DNA of 25,626 bases from Nitrospirota bacterium (GCA_020028195.1 JAHWYE010000001.1:1-25626); one strand, 5' to 3'. Shown: positions 1-8,334, counted from the first letter of the stretch. Notes: generated by a model not told the origin, from the letters alone. Made by a program: numbers and translations.

Positions 1-237
1 CGCGATCGCCACTCGCTCGCCGGTGGACAGCAGCATGTCCATCTCGCGTTCATCGGGACAGGGAGTCACCTCATGCGCAAGCCGCACGAGCCGGTCAGTT
101 TCACCGCTCATGGCGGAGAGCACCACCACGAGGTCGTGTCCGGCCTGCCTGGCTTGCGCGACCCGTTCCGCGACCCGGTGAATCCGCTCTACGCTCCCGA
201 CAGAGGTGCCGCCGTATTTCTGGAGGATTAAGGCCAT
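1..237 (-). CDS. lysC: Aspartate kinase, N-terminal part (cut by window edge)
   Basis: Aspartate kinase phosphorylates aspartate, the first step toward lysine, threonine and methionine. The first 79 codons are visible, read leftward from ATG at 237. They show the kinase-family N-terminus KYGGTSVG (residues 7-14), then LSAMSGETDRL near residues 45-55 and STGERVAIA at the window edge, all typical of the amino-acid kinase fold. The regulatory ACT domains lie outside the window. The gene starts 8 nt after the ApgM-family stop codon and is the last visible member of the minus-strand aspartate-family operon. Family identity is clear. Whether it is a single lysC or one of several isozymes cannot be told. 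Confidence 0.93.
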   Translation of the reverse strand, partial: MALILQKYGGTSVGSVERIHRVAERVAQARQAGHDLVVVLSAMSGETDRLVRLAHEVTPCPDEREMDMLLSTGERVAIA

Positions 238-245
238 GCTCAGCC

Positions 246-1496
246 TCAACCGGGCGGGAGAAGCCTGGCGATCAGCTTGGTGGCTTCCCTGACTCCGGAT
301 TGAGTGGCCTCGGCATCGGCCTCCCTGAATCCCCTCTTGCTCGCCTTCTCTTTCTGAGTGCCCCCTCCATACAGCGTATAGACCGCTTGATGGCCTGCGC
401 CGGAACTGATGCCGGCGGTTGCAGCATAGTCACAGACGAGGAGTAGACGATGCGCCCCCAGCTTGGGCAACCCATCCAGGACGGGTCCAACGATCTTCTG
501 ATCGAACTCCTCCAAGACCTTGAGCCGAGCCTTGGAATCTGTCCCCTGAACCGTCTGAGGCGGGACCTCGGCATGCACGTAGACCAGGTCCTTCTTGGTG
601 AGCTCATCCAGCGCCTTCTCGCCACGGCTGAGAAAATCCGTGCCGTCGGACTCGGTGAGTGATGCCGGATCGATTGCTTCCAGGCCGGCGCAGAGGGCGA
701 TCCCTCGGTGGAGATCACTGGTTGAGATGATCGTGCCGGTGATCTGATGCCGATCCGTCAGGCTCGGCAACCGCGGGGCTCGGCCCTGTCCCCACAGCCA
801 GAGGCAATGCGCTGGCTTCAGCCCGGCGTCCCGTCTCTGATCGTTGACGGGATGATCGCGCAGAATGATCAGCGAGGCTTCCATCAGTTTCCGCAAGATA
901 TCGGATCCATCACCAGTCGGCAGGTACTCGCCGATCGGCCGCCCCACGATTTCGTGGGGATTGACACAGGTTGCTCGCGCCTTCCCTCCGACCCAAACCA
1001 TCAGGTGCCGATGCCCAGCACCGGGATAAAACTGGATAGTCTCGGAGCCGAGCTGCTCGTTGACCGCATCAATCAACTCACGGGCCTCTTCTGTTTCGAT
1101 GCCGCCGGCAGTGGCGTCCTCCATCACCACGTGCGGCCCCAGCTTCTTGATCTCAGGCTGTTGGCCTCCTCTGCTGTGCGTGGCATTCGCCCCGAGCGTC
1201 ACCATACTACACCGAAACACCACGTCATGCTCTCCCACCATGACACCCAGACCGGCAGCCTCAAAAGGGGCCGGACCCTGATAAACTTTGCGTGGGTCAT
1301 AACCCAAGATCGCCAACTGTGTCACGTCGCTTCCAGCAACGGGGCCGTCGGCCGGAATCGTCACTAGGCCAAGCTCTCCCTTGCGGGCCACTGTATCCAT
1401 ATGAGGGATGGCCGCCGCCTGTAGCAGTGTCTTGCCACCCAGATCCTCCCTGGGGACATCCGCCATACCAGCACCATGCAGGATGACGTACTTCAC
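246..1496 (-). CDS. apgM: ApgM-family protein (phosphoglycerate mutase-like / proposed homoserine kinase analogue) with degraded metal site
   Basis: This 416-aa protein matches the alkaline-phosphatase-superfamily ApgM group along its length: GSD with the expected nucleophile at S56, LAILGYDP, GPAPFEAAGLGV, FRCSMVTL, HPVN and WLWGQG. ApgM enzymes interconvert 2- and 3-phosphoglycerate. A bacterial subgroup found in thr operons has been proposed to replace homoserine kinase, and the position here between thrC and lysC with no thrB fits that idea. By comparison with remembered family consensus, most metal ligands are missing: the Asp of DGMAD is A9 (GAGMAD), the DEAGH segment reads PQTVQ (P313, Q317), DHPTP reads DYAAT (D356 kept, Y357 for His), and the later His is not in place. 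Length and frame are intact, so it looks maintained. The activity is uncertain, and a pseudoenzyme or altered specificity is possible. Confidence 0.85.
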   Translation of the reverse strand: MKYVILHGAGMADVPREDLGGKTLLQAAAIPHMDTVARKGELGLVTIPADGPVAGSDVTQLAILGYDPRKVYQGPAPFEAAGLGVMVGEHDVVFRCSMVTLGANATHSRGGQQPEIKKLGPHVVMEDATAGGIETEEARELIDAVNEQLGSETIQFYPGAGHRHLMVWVGGKARATCVNPHEIVGRPIGEYLPTGDGSDILRKLMEASLIILRDHPVNDQRRDAGLKPAHCLWLWGQGRAPRLPSLTDRHQITGTIISTSDLHRGIALCAGLEAIDPASLTESDGTDFLSRGEKALDELTKKDLVYVHAEVPPQTVQGTDSKARLKVLEEFDQKIVGPVLDGLPKLGAHRLLLVCDYAATAGISSGAGHQAVYTLYGGGTQKEKASKRGFREADAEATQSGVREATKLIARLLPPG

Positions 1497-1509
1497 TTGT
1501 CGTCCATGC

Positions 1510-2622
1510 TCATAGGCTCAACAAGCGGGCGACATCATCACGGCTGGCCTTCACTGTGCGCGGCTGGCGCGAGACGCTAATGGCTGTGTCGGCATCCTTC
1601 AGCCCATGGCCGGTCAAGGTGCAAACCACCGTCTCACCGTCCTTGAGCATCCCGCTCTCGCGCAACTTGATGACCCCCGCCACTGACGCGGCAGAGGCCG
1701 GCTCGCAGAAGATCCCTTCCTCGGCCGCCACCAGTCCGTACGCCTGGAGGATCTCCTCGTCCGTGACCATGTCGATCTTGCCGGCCGACTCTTCCACCGC
1801 CTGGATGGCCAACCTCCAACTGGCGGGGTTGCCGATCCGTATTGCCGTCGCGATGGTCTGTGGGTCTTCCACCACATGACCCAGCACGATCGGAGCCGCG
1901 CCCGCCGCCTGAAATCCCATCATTCTGGGTAAGCCGGTAATCTGACCAGCGGCCCGATACTCGGTGTAGCCTCGCCAGTAGGCCGTGATGTTTCCGGCAT
2001 TGCCGACCGGCAACACATGCATGGTGGGAGCGAACCCAAGCTGGTCGCAGACCTCCATCGCCGCGGTCTTCTGCCCTTCGATCCGGAACGGATTGATCGA
2101 GTTCACCAGCTCAATCTTATGAGTCGCCGCGATGTCTTTGACAATCGCGAGAGCTTGGTCGAAGTTCCCCTCGACCTGGATGACAGTCGCCTGGTGCATC
2201 ATTGCCTGGGAGAGCTTGCCCATGGCGATCTTTCCAGCCGGGATGAGCACGTACACTGCCAATCCCGCCCGGGCGCCATAGGCAGCAGCAGACGCTGACG
2301 TGTTTCCAGTTGACGCACAAATCACAGCTCTTGCCCCTGACTCGAGCGTCTTGGAAATGGCCAGCGTCATCCCACGGTCTTTGAAGGAGCCGGTGGGATT
2401 CGCCCCCTCGAACTTCAGATACAGCTCGGCCCCGGGGGCAATTTTGCGGGCCAGGCGCTCGGCATGAATGAGCGGGGTATTCCCTTCGCCCAACGTCACG
2501 ACAGGCGTCTTCTCCGTGACCGGCAGAAACTTGCGATACTCTTCGATGACACCACGCCAGCGGATCATGGATGAGACACCAAGTGAATTGTGAGGGTGCG
2601 TCGAAGGGGGCACATGCATCAC
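1510..2622 (-). CDS. thrC: Threonine synthase
   Basis: This PLP enzyme converts O-phosphohomoserine to threonine. The sequence has the fold-type II signature: LGEGNTPL near residues 43-50, GSFKDRGM with the Schiff-base lysine K81, ASTGNTSASAAAYGARAGL, and the phosphate-binding LPVGNAGNITAYW. The length of about 350-370 aa matches the short bacterial ThrC class. I chose the GTG at 2622 because it overlaps the hom stop as GTGA and has GAGGGG 8 nt upstream. However, the first 18 residues are unlike the family, and ATG at 2568 (MIRWRGVIEEYR) is the conserved-looking start, although it lacks a clear ribosome site. It lies between hom and the ApgM-family gene in the operon. Confidence 0.93.
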   Translation of the reverse strand: MMHVPPSTHPHNSLGVSSMIRWRGVIEEYRKFLPVTEKTPVVTLGEGNTPLIHAERLARKIAPGAELYLKFEGANPTGSFKDRGMTLAISKTLESGARAVICASTGNTSASAAAYGARAGLAVYVLIPAGKIAMGKLSQAMMHQATVIQVEGNFDQALAIVKDIAATHKIELVNSINPFRIEGQKTAAMEVCDQLGFAPTMHVLPVGNAGNITAYWRGYTEYRAAGQITGLPRMMGFQAAGAAPIVLGHVVEDPQTIATAIRIGNPASWRLAIQAVEESAGKIDMVTDEEILQAYGLVAAEEGIFCEPASAASVAGVIKLRESGMLKDGETVVCTLTGHGLKDADTAISVSRQPRTVKASRDDVARLLSL

Positions 2623-3932
2623 TCGTCATGCCCCTCGACGCGGATTAACGTGGTGGGCTCGGAAATAAAGGGCATCCGATCGATTTCCCGGAGAGAAGCC
2701 TGGACATCCCGTTCAGTCGAGGTGTGGGTCATGATCACCACCGGCACCGTCTGACCCTCTTTGCGCCCCTGTTGGAGAACCGACGAGATGCTAATCCCGT
2801 GGCGCCCCAGCACGCCCGAGATCTGGGACAACACGCCCGGGCGGTCCAGCACCATGAACCGCAGGTAATACAGAGAGACGATCTCCTCCATCTGTCGAAT
2901 GCGGAGCGGGCGACGTTGATCCTGTTGAAAGGAAGCAGGCGGCACCCGGCCGGTCGCACCTGTCAGCAGATTGCGCGCGATGGCGATGACATCGCTGACC
3001 ACCGCGCTGCCGGTCGGCATCGATCCGGCGCCCTGGCCATAAAGCACAATATCGCCTACCGCATCCCCAGCAAGTTGGATGGCATTGTAGATCCCTTCCA
3101 CGTGCGCGACCGGCGAGGTGGATGGAATCATCGTGGGGTGGACCCTCGCTTCCACCTCACCATCAGAAAACTTGGCGATCCCAAGGAGCTTGATGGTGTA
3201 TCCAAATTCCTTGGCATAAGTGATGTCAAGCGGCGTCAGGCGGGTGATACCCTCTGTATAGACCTCCTTGAAGTTGACCGGCGTGCCGTACGCCAGACTT
3301 ACCATGATCGAGAGTTTGTGGGCCGAGTCAACCCCCGCCACATCAAACGTCGGATCGGCCTCGGCGTATCCAGCCCGTTGCGCTTCTGCCAGCACTTCCT
3401 TGAATCCCTGCCCTTCACTGGTCATACGGCTGAGGATATAGTTCGAGGTGCCGTTAATGATGCCGTAGATCGACAGAATCGTATTGGCTGCCAACCCTTC
3501 GGTCAGGGCACGGATGACGGGGATGCCACCTCCGACACTGGCTTCGAATCCGAGATCTACGCGGCGACGTGCGGCCGCTTCAAAGATTTCTTCCCCATGG
3601 ACCGCCAGCAGCGCCTTGTTCGCTGTCACCACCTGCTTGCCTCTTGCCATCGCGTCCAGGATCACCCGCTTGGCGGCGTCATACCCCCCGATGAGCTCCA
3701 GGACGATGTCGATCGAAGGATCATCCAGGATCTGCCCCACGTCGGTCGTCAGCATGCCCGGCGGCAGCGAAACCCCACGATCCCTCGTGATATCGAGGTC
3801 CACCACTCGGACCAATTCCACTGGGACCCCCACGCGCCGCTGAATCAAGGCGCGGTTCCCCAGCAAGATTTTGGCGACCCCTATTCCCACCGTCCCGAAT
3901 CCGACCAAGCCCACTCCGATCCGGGCCTTCAT
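2619..3932 (-). CDS. hom: Homoserine dehydrogenase
   Basis: This enzyme reduces aspartate semialdehyde to homoserine with NAD(P)H. The 437-aa protein has the Rossmann motif GLVGFGTVG at residues 8-16, VVTANKALLA, the catalytic-domain stretch GIINGTSNYILSRM, and EADPTFDVAGVDSAHKL. A C-terminal ACT domain follows (YYLRFMVLDRPGVLSQISGVLG, roughly residues 355-435), suggesting amino-acid feedback, typically by threonine. The ATG at 3932 has GGAG upstream and overlaps the preceding aminotransferase stop by four bases (ATGA). Its own stop overlaps the thrC start. No kinase domain is fused to it, so the aspartate kinase step comes from the separate lysC at the operon end. Confidence 0.96.
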   Translation of the reverse strand: MKARIGVGLVGFGTVGIGVAKILLGNRALIQRRVGVPVELVRVVDLDITRDRGVSLPPGMLTTDVGQILDDPSIDIVLELIGGYDAAKRVILDAMARGKQVVTANKALLAVHGEEIFEAAARRRVDLGFEASVGGGIPVIRALTEGLAANTILSIYGIINGTSNYILSRMTSEGQGFKEVLAEAQRAGYAEADPTFDVAGVDSAHKLSIMVSLAYGTPVNFKEVYTEGITRLTPLDITYAKEFGYTIKLLGIAKFSDGEVEARVHPTMIPSTSPVAHVEGIYNAIQLAGDAVGDIVLYGQGAGSMPTGSAVVSDVIAIARNLLTGATGRVPPASFQQDQRRPLRIRQMEEIVSLYYLRFMVLDRPGVLSQISGVLGRHGISISSVLQQGRKEGQTVPVVIMTHTSTERDVQASLREIDRMPFISEPTTLIRVEGHDE

Positions 3933-5116
3933 CGTTTCGCTCCTTCAAGCTTCAAGGCCTTCTTAATTCCCCGAACAGCCTGCCTGATCCTGTGCTCATT
4001 TTCAACCAGCGCAAACCGCACGTGTTCGTCCCCACCGTCCCCAAACCCAATCCCAGGAGAGACCGCAACCTTCGCATCCCTGAGCAGCAGCTTCGAGAAC
4101 TCCAGCGACCCCATCCCACGATACGGCGTCGGGATGCGAGCCCACACGAACATCGTCGCACGCGGCTTCTCGACAGACCAGCCGATTCGGTTGAGGCCGT
4201 TGACCAACTCATTCCGGCGCTTTTGATAGCGGAGCACCGTTTCCCTGACACAATCCTGCGGCCCATTCAGCGCGATAATACTGGCGATCTGGAGCGGCTG
4301 GAAGATGCCATAGTCAAGATAGCTTTTGATCTTGGTCAGCGCGCCCACTACCTCGCGATTTCCAACGCAGAACCCGACCCGCCAACCGGGCATATTGTAA
4401 CTCTTTGAGAGGGTATAAAACTCGACGCCGATCTCCTTCGCCTCCGGAACCTGCAACAGGCTCGGGGCGCGGTAGCCGTCAAAGCACAGGTCGGCATAGG
4501 CAAGGTCGTGGATCACCATGACGTTGTGTTCCTTGGCGAATGCCACGACCTTTTTGAAAAACTCCAGATCCACGACCGCGGTGGTCGGATTATGCGGAAA
4601 GTTGATGACCAAGATCCGCGGACGCGGCTGCGTCTGGCGATAGGCCCGCATCAGGTCTTCAAAGAAATCACTCTCGGGGCTCAGCGCGATTCCACGCACC
4701 TCTCCCCCGGCAATGATCACGCTATACATGTGAATGGGATAAGTCGGCGTGGGCGCCAGCACCACATCACCGGGACCGATCATGGCAAGCGCGAGATGCG
4801 CGATTCCTTCCTTCGACCCGATGGTGACGATCGCCTCAGTCTCTGGATCCAGGTCCACATCGTATCGGCGCTTGTACCAGCCGGTGATCGCGTGACGGAG
4901 CTTGGTGATCCCGCGCGATGCCGAGTAGCGATGGTTCTTGCCGTTCTTGACGGCTTCGACGAGCTTATCAACGATATGGCCTGGGGTCGGCTGATCGGGA
5001 TTCCCCATGCCGAAATCAATGATGTCTTCGCCCCGATGTCGGGCCTCCAGCTTGAGAGCCTGGACTTGGGCAAACACGTAGGGCGGGAGCCGTTTTATTC
5101 GGTAAAACCCTTCCAC
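3929..5116 (-). CDS. Class I/II PLP aminotransferase, AlaC-like
   Basis: This 395-aa fold-type I aminotransferase begins RIKRLPPYVFAQVQALKLEARHRGEDIIDFGMGNPD, very close to the start of E. coli AlaC (glutamate-pyruvate aminotransferase) as I recall it. Other landmarks are SRGITKLR, INFPHNPTT, HDLAYADL and the PLP lysine K238 in SKSYNMPGWR. It starts at GTG 5116 with GGGG five bases upstream and heads the operon leading to hom, thrC, the ApgM gene and lysC. A promoter lies 75 nt upstream. The operon context suggests the physiological substrate may be aspartate or another aspartate-family amino acid rather than alanine. Sequence alone does not separate AlaC, aspartate and LL-diaminopimelate aminotransferase activity, so no symbol is given. 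Confidence 0.88.
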   Translation of the reverse strand: MEGFYRIKRLPPYVFAQVQALKLEARHRGEDIIDFGMGNPDQPTPGHIVDKLVEAVKNGKNHRYSASRGITKLRHAITGWYKRRYDVDLDPETEAIVTIGSKEGIAHLALAMIGPGDVVLAPTPTYPIHMYSVIIAGGEVRGIALSPESDFFEDLMRAYRQTQPRPRILVINFPHNPTTAVVDLEFFKKVVAFAKEHNVMVIHDLAYADLCFDGYRAPSLLQVPEAKEIGVEFYTLSKSYNMPGWRVGFCVGNREVVGALTKIKSYLDYGIFQPLQIASIIALNGPQDCVRETVLRYQKRRNELVNGLNRIGWSVEKPRATMFVWARIPTPYRGMGSLEFSKLLLRDAKVAVSPGIGFGDGGDEHVRFALVENEHRIRQAVRGIKKALKLEGAKR

Positions 5117-5190
5117 TGTTTCCCCACCTCACGCCCCACCAGACTCGTCTGATCGCCCGGATTCCCGCCCATTTGGGCGAAACGTGCCTC

Positions 5191-5219
5191 ATTCTAATGC
5201 AGCTGTCCAAATCAGTCAA
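5191..5219 (-). promoter_or_regulatory. Sigma70-type promoter of the aminotransferase-hom-thrC-apgM-lysC operon
   Basis: On the minus strand a TTGACT box (5214-5219) and a TAGAAT box (5191-5196) are separated by exactly 17 nt. Each box differs from consensus at one position. Transcription should begin near 5184, giving a leader of about 68 nt before GTG 5116. The leader carries two small inverted repeats (5166-5179 and 5140-5151). No ribosome-independent terminator or leader-peptide attenuator is evident. Confidence 0.72.
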
Positions 5220-5391
5220 TTTTAATCGGGTGTTGGGAGAGTTTCGCTTTCCGTAGCCGTCCTCGCGCAGGGCCAGTGAACACATTCCATTTGACCAAGA
5301 TGAGGCGCCGCATACGTCAAGCAATGGTTCCCCGGTATGCAGAGACGGCGTCAGGGAGTCGTTTGTTCGGTACTTGGCAAGCCCATACCAC

Positions 5392-5420
5392 TTGCTAGCC
5401 TCCTCTTTTTTTGCAATAAT
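5392..5420 (+). promoter_or_regulatory. Candidate promoter for the pdxJ-mutS operon
   Basis: A TTGCTA box (5392-5397) and an AATAAT box (5415-5420) are 17 nt apart. A TG dinucleotide sits one base before the -10 box (5412-5413), resembling an extended -10. A T-rich spacer (5406-5412) lies between them. It is placed 78 nt upstream of the pdxJ start. The -35 match is modest, so this is a candidate only. Confidence 0.45.
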
Positions 5421-5497
5421 GCGCTAACCTTTTGCAAACCAAAGCAGAATCCCCATAGCCCAGGGTCGCCTGCGGCCATGGGACCCCGGGAGGACAT

Positions 5498-6211
5498 GTG
5501 GCTCGATTGGGAGTCAATATTGACCATGTGGCTACGCTCCGGCAAGCCAGGGGAGGGAAAGAGCCGGACCCTCTGTCCGCTGCCGTACTGGTTGAACTGG
5601 CCGGGGCAGATGGCCTGGTCGTCCATCTTCGAGAGGACCGCCGCCACATCCAGGATCGCGACCTCGCCCTGTTGCGTGAGATTGTACAGACCAAGCTTGA
5701 CCTAGAGATTGGAGCAGAAGAGTCAATGGCCAAGATCGCCCTGAGCATCAAACCGCACTTCGTGACCCTGGTGCCGGAACGTCGCCAGGAGCTGACCACC
5801 GAGGGAGGCCTGGAGGTGGCCGGTCAGCAGGAACGGATTCAACGCATTGTGGATCTTCTGCATGACAGCGGCATTCCTGTGAGCCTGTTTGTCGAGCCAG
5901 ACTTGAACCAGATCAAGGCAGCTCATAAGGTGAGCGCAGACTTTGTCGAACTCCACACCGGTCGCTACGCGAATGCCCGCCGTTCGAAAGAAGAAGACGC
6001 CGAGTTCGAAACCATCGCACAGGCCGCCAAGCTGGCCTACAAAGTGGGTATGGGGGTCAACGCAGGACACGGTCTCACCTACCGCAATGTCCGGCGCTTG
6101 ACGAAGATCCCCGAAATCGTGGAATTCAACATCGGGCACAGCATCATCGCGAGGGCTGTTCTAGTCGGTCTCGAGCGGGCCGTGCGGGAGATGAAGCAAC
6201 TGGTGAGCTAA
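5498..6211 (+). CDS. pdxJ: Pyridoxine 5'-phosphate synthase
   Basis: PdxJ condenses 1-deoxyxylulose 5-phosphate with 3-amino-2-oxopropyl phosphate in the DXP-dependent route to pyridoxal phosphate, acting in the cytosol. The 237-aa TIM-barrel protein has the N-terminal signature LGVNIDHVATLRQARGG (residues 4-20, with H10), the loop LVPERRQELTTEGGLEV and the C-terminal AGHGLTYRNV and EFNIGHSIIARA, all characteristic of the family. The start is GTG at 5498 with GGGAGG four bases upstream. It leads a plus-strand run continuing to acpS and nnr. PLP made here is the cofactor of the aminotransferases and ThrC elsewhere in the window, but this is not evidence of co-regulation. Confidence 0.97.
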   Translation: MARLGVNIDHVATLRQARGGKEPDPLSAAVLVELAGADGLVVHLREDRRHIQDRDLALLREIVQTKLDLEIGAEESMAKIALSIKPHFVTLVPERRQELTTEGGLEVAGQQERIQRIVDLLHDSGIPVSLFVEPDLNQIKAAHKVSADFVELHTGRYANARRSKEEDAEFETIAQAAKLAYKVGMGVNAGHGLTYRNVRRLTKIPEIVEFNIGHSIIARAVLVGLERAVREMKQLVS

Positions 6212-6282
6212 CCCCCCGACATTCACACGACGACCGCCGTTCCGCTCAGCAAGCCCAGGACCGTGCACCGGCCTTACGGAAC

Positions 6283-6669
6283 ATGAAGATTGTCGGCATC
6301 GGCCTTGATCTCGTCAAGATTGCCCGCATCCGCAGTCTCACGGAGCGGTGGCAAGAGCGCTTCCTGCAGCGCCTCTACACAGACGCAGAACGCCAGTATT
6401 GCTTCAGGCTGGCATCCCCCTATGCTTCCTTGGCTGGACGGTTTGCGGCGAAGGAAGCGGTTCTGAAAGCGCTTGGCACCGGCTGGTCTGGCGGCATACG
6501 GTGGGTAGAAATTCAAGTGCTCAACGACCCCAGCGGCCGGCCGGTGGCCACAGCGAACGGTCGTGTTGGAGCCTTGCTTCAGGAGGCCGGCGTGACCGGC
6601 ATCCACGTCAGCTTGTCGCATGATGCCGACTACGCGATCGCCGAGGCAATCCTCACAACAGATCGCTAA
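6283..6669 (+). CDS. acpS: Holo-[acyl-carrier-protein] synthase
   Basis: AcpS transfers 4'-phosphopantetheine from coenzyme A to the conserved serine of acyl carrier protein. The 128-aa length is normal. Motif one, GIGLDLVKIARI, carries the Mg-binding D9. Motif two, RFAAKEAVLKALGTG, carries E58 and K57. The C-terminus has HVSLSHDADYAIAEA. Position 12 is Lys where many homologues have Glu (VEI), a small deviation. It lies 71 nt after pdxJ and 32 nt before nnr. The pdxJ-acpS-nnr-tsaE order is common in bacteria and supports the assignment. Confidence 0.95.
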   Translation: MKIVGIGLDLVKIARIRSLTERWQERFLQRLYTDAERQYCFRLASPYASLAGRFAAKEAVLKALGTGWSGGIRWVEIQVLNDPSGRPVATANGRVGALLQEAGVTGIHVSLSHDADYAIAEAILTTDR

Positions 6670-6701
6670 CAGCGAATAACGAACGGCCAATCCCTTCCCT
6701 T

Positions 6702-8264
6702 ATGAAGATCGTGACCGCCGCGCAGATGCAAGCCCTCGATCGCCGCGCCATCACGGAGGGCCACATCCCGAGCCTCACCCTGATGGCCCATGCTGGCGCC
6801 AGCGTCGTCGCCGCCATGGAACAGACATTCGGCTCCTTGGCCGGTAAGACGGTGGCGGTCCTTTGCGGCAAGGGACATAACGGAGGGGACGGGTTCGTGG
6901 TCGCACGACTGCTGAAGCGGAAACGGGCCAGGGTTCAGGTGCTGCTCATGACCCGACCGGCGGACCTGGCTGGTGATGCCAAGACGATGCATCGTCGATT
7001 TGTGAGCGCCGGCGGCGCATCGGCCATCCACGCCTGTCCGTCCAGCGTCAAACTTCAGAAGCTGCTTGGGAACAGCGATCTGCTCGTGGATGCTCTTCTC
7101 GGGACCGGACTCTCTGCCCCGATCACCGGACCGTACCGCACCGCAATCGACTGCATCAATGGCGCGGATCGACCGGTGACCGCGGTTGATCTCCCGTCAG
7201 GCATTCACGCCGACACCGGAGCGGTGCTTGGCACAGCCGTCCTGGCCACGCTGACGGTCACGTTTGCGCTCCCCAAACTCGGCTTGTACGTTGGTCCCGG
7301 TATCGATCACGCCGGGACAATCCACATCGCCGACATCGGCATTCCGGCATCGTATGCGGAGGCCGTCGACAGTCGAATCTCGCTGATCACCGGGGACGAA
7401 ACTCACCGTCTCCTCCCTGCCCGCCTGCCATCCGGACATAAGGGCACCTATGGGCACGTCGGGCTCATCGCCGGATCGGTGGGAAAAACCGGCGCAGCCG
7501 CCCTCGCCGCGAGAGCGGCGCTTCGGGTGGGAGCTGGCCTGGTGACAGTCGCGACGCCGGCGAGCGTAAACGACACCCTCGAGGCCAAGCTGTTGGAAGC
7601 GATGACCGTTCCCATGCCTGAAACGACGGCACGAACCCTGGCGCGGTCCGGACTTGATCTTCTCCTCACGTTTGCGAATGCCCGAAGTGCCGTCGCGATC
7701 GGTCCAGGCTTGACCACTCATCCGGAAACCGTCGAATTGATCCAGGCGCTGATCACGAGGCTAGAGAAGCCTTGCGTACTGGACGCGGACGCGCTGAATG
7801 CACTCGCAGGACGCCCTGCCTTGCTTGCGGAGTGCAAGACCCCGCTTATTCTGACCCCGCACCCGGGAGAAATGGCTCGGCTGGAAGAGCAGGCGACACC
7901 TGAGTCGGTCAATGCCGATCGCATCGGAACTGCCAGACGTTTTGCCCAGCAACGCGGGGTCATTCTGGTCTTAAAGGGAGCTCGCACGGTCGTGGCTCAT
8001 CCAAACGGACAGGTGGCGATCTGTCCGACTGGCAATCCCGGCATGGCCACTGCCGGAACCGGCGACGCCCTCACCGGGGTCATCGTCGGTCTGTTGGCTC
8101 AGGGTCTGAACGTGTGGGGCGCAGCCCGTGCCGGCACCTATTTCCACGGTCTAGCGGGCGATCTAGCGGCAGCTTCATTGGGACCCGCAGGTATGACCGC
8201 GGGAGACTTAATCGAGCAAATTCCCCATGCCCTCACGCAGACGCTCTCTCCCCTTGCGGGCTAA
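6702..8264 (+). CDS. nnr: Bifunctional NAD(P)H-hydrate epimerase / ADP-dependent NAD(P)H-hydrate dehydratase
   Basis: This 520-aa metabolite-repair enzyme fixes hydrated NADH and NADPH. The N-terminal YjeF_N epimerase domain (about residues 1-215) contains CGKGHNGGDGFVVA (55-68), DALLGTGL and AVDLPSGIHADTG. The C-terminal ribokinase-like dehydratase (about 225-515) contains KGTYGHVGLIAGS, LRVGAGLVTVATP, AIGPGL, VLDADALNAL, LTPHPGEMARL and the nucleotide-site NPGMATAGTGDALTG. Full length and both active-site regions appear intact. The ATG at 6702 has no strong ribosome site. The last codons overlap a C-rich/G-rich inverted repeat (8250-8275), so the C-terminal tail may be partly repeat-derived. 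Confidence 0.96.
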   Translation: MKIVTAAQMQALDRRAITEGHIPSLTLMAHAGASVVAAMEQTFGSLAGKTVAVLCGKGHNGGDGFVVARLLKRKRARVQVLLMTRPADLAGDAKTMHRRFVSAGGASAIHACPSSVKLQKLLGNSDLLVDALLGTGLSAPITGPYRTAIDCINGADRPVTAVDLPSGIHADTGAVLGTAVLATLTVTFALPKLGLYVGPGIDHAGTIHIADIGIPASYAEAVDSRISLITGDETHRLLPARLPSGHKGTYGHVGLIAGSVGKTGAAALAARAALRVGAGLVTVATPASVNDTLEAKLLEAMTVPMPETTARTLARSGLDLLLTFANARSAVAIGPGLTTHPETVELIQALITRLEKPCVLDADALNALAGRPALLAECKTPLILTPHPGEMARLEEQATPESVNADRIGTARRFAQQRGVILVLKGARTVVAHPNGQVAICPTGNPGMATAGTGDALTGVIVGLLAQGLNVWGAARAGTYFHGLAGDLAAASLGPAGMTAGDLIEQIPHALTQTLSPLAG

Positions 8265-8280
8265 AGGGCAAGGGGGGGCC
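8250..8280. repeat. Inverted repeat with G7 run at the nnr end, possible dispersed repeat
   Basis: CCCCTTGC (8250-8257) and GCAAGGGG (8268-8275) form an 8-bp stem with a 10-nt loop containing the nnr stop codon. A run of seven G follows (8272-8278). There is no T-tract, so it is not a standard terminator. The composition resembles dispersed intergenic repeats with a C4TTG / CAAG4 core seen in many GC-rich genomes. That likeness is from memory, and only one copy is visible here. Confidence 0.45.
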
Positions 8281-8334
8281 GGTCCCAGCCTTCCACGACC
8301 TCGATCCCGACGCTCGTCCGTCGGAAACGGAGCT

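Larger units (their letters stand above)
5117..5497. other. Divergent intergenic region between the amino-acid operon and pdxJ
   Basis: This 381-nt region separates the two divergent operons. It holds the minus-strand promoter at 5191-5219 and a candidate plus-strand promoter at 5392-5420. The middle part (about 5220-5390) shows no convincing gene, RNA fold or operator. Open frames across it lack ribosome sites and recognisable protein sequence. Confidence 0.6.

Noticed and set aside
2724..4226. A 500-codon plus-strand open frame opposite hom and the aminotransferase gene
   Set aside because: Antisense shadow of two coupled genes with clear catalytic motifs; composition is low-hydrophobic and His/Arg/Asp-rich.
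5016..5324. Minus-strand 102-codon frame spanning the aminotransferase start and its promoter
   Set aside because: Overlaps the recognised gene in another frame and runs through a convincing promoter; no recognisable sequence.
8227..8334. Upstream extension of tsaE overlapping nnr
   Set aside because: The extra 36 residues are Arg/Pro/Ser-rich, unlike TsaE, and coincide with the nnr end and an inverted repeat; GTG 8335 fits better.
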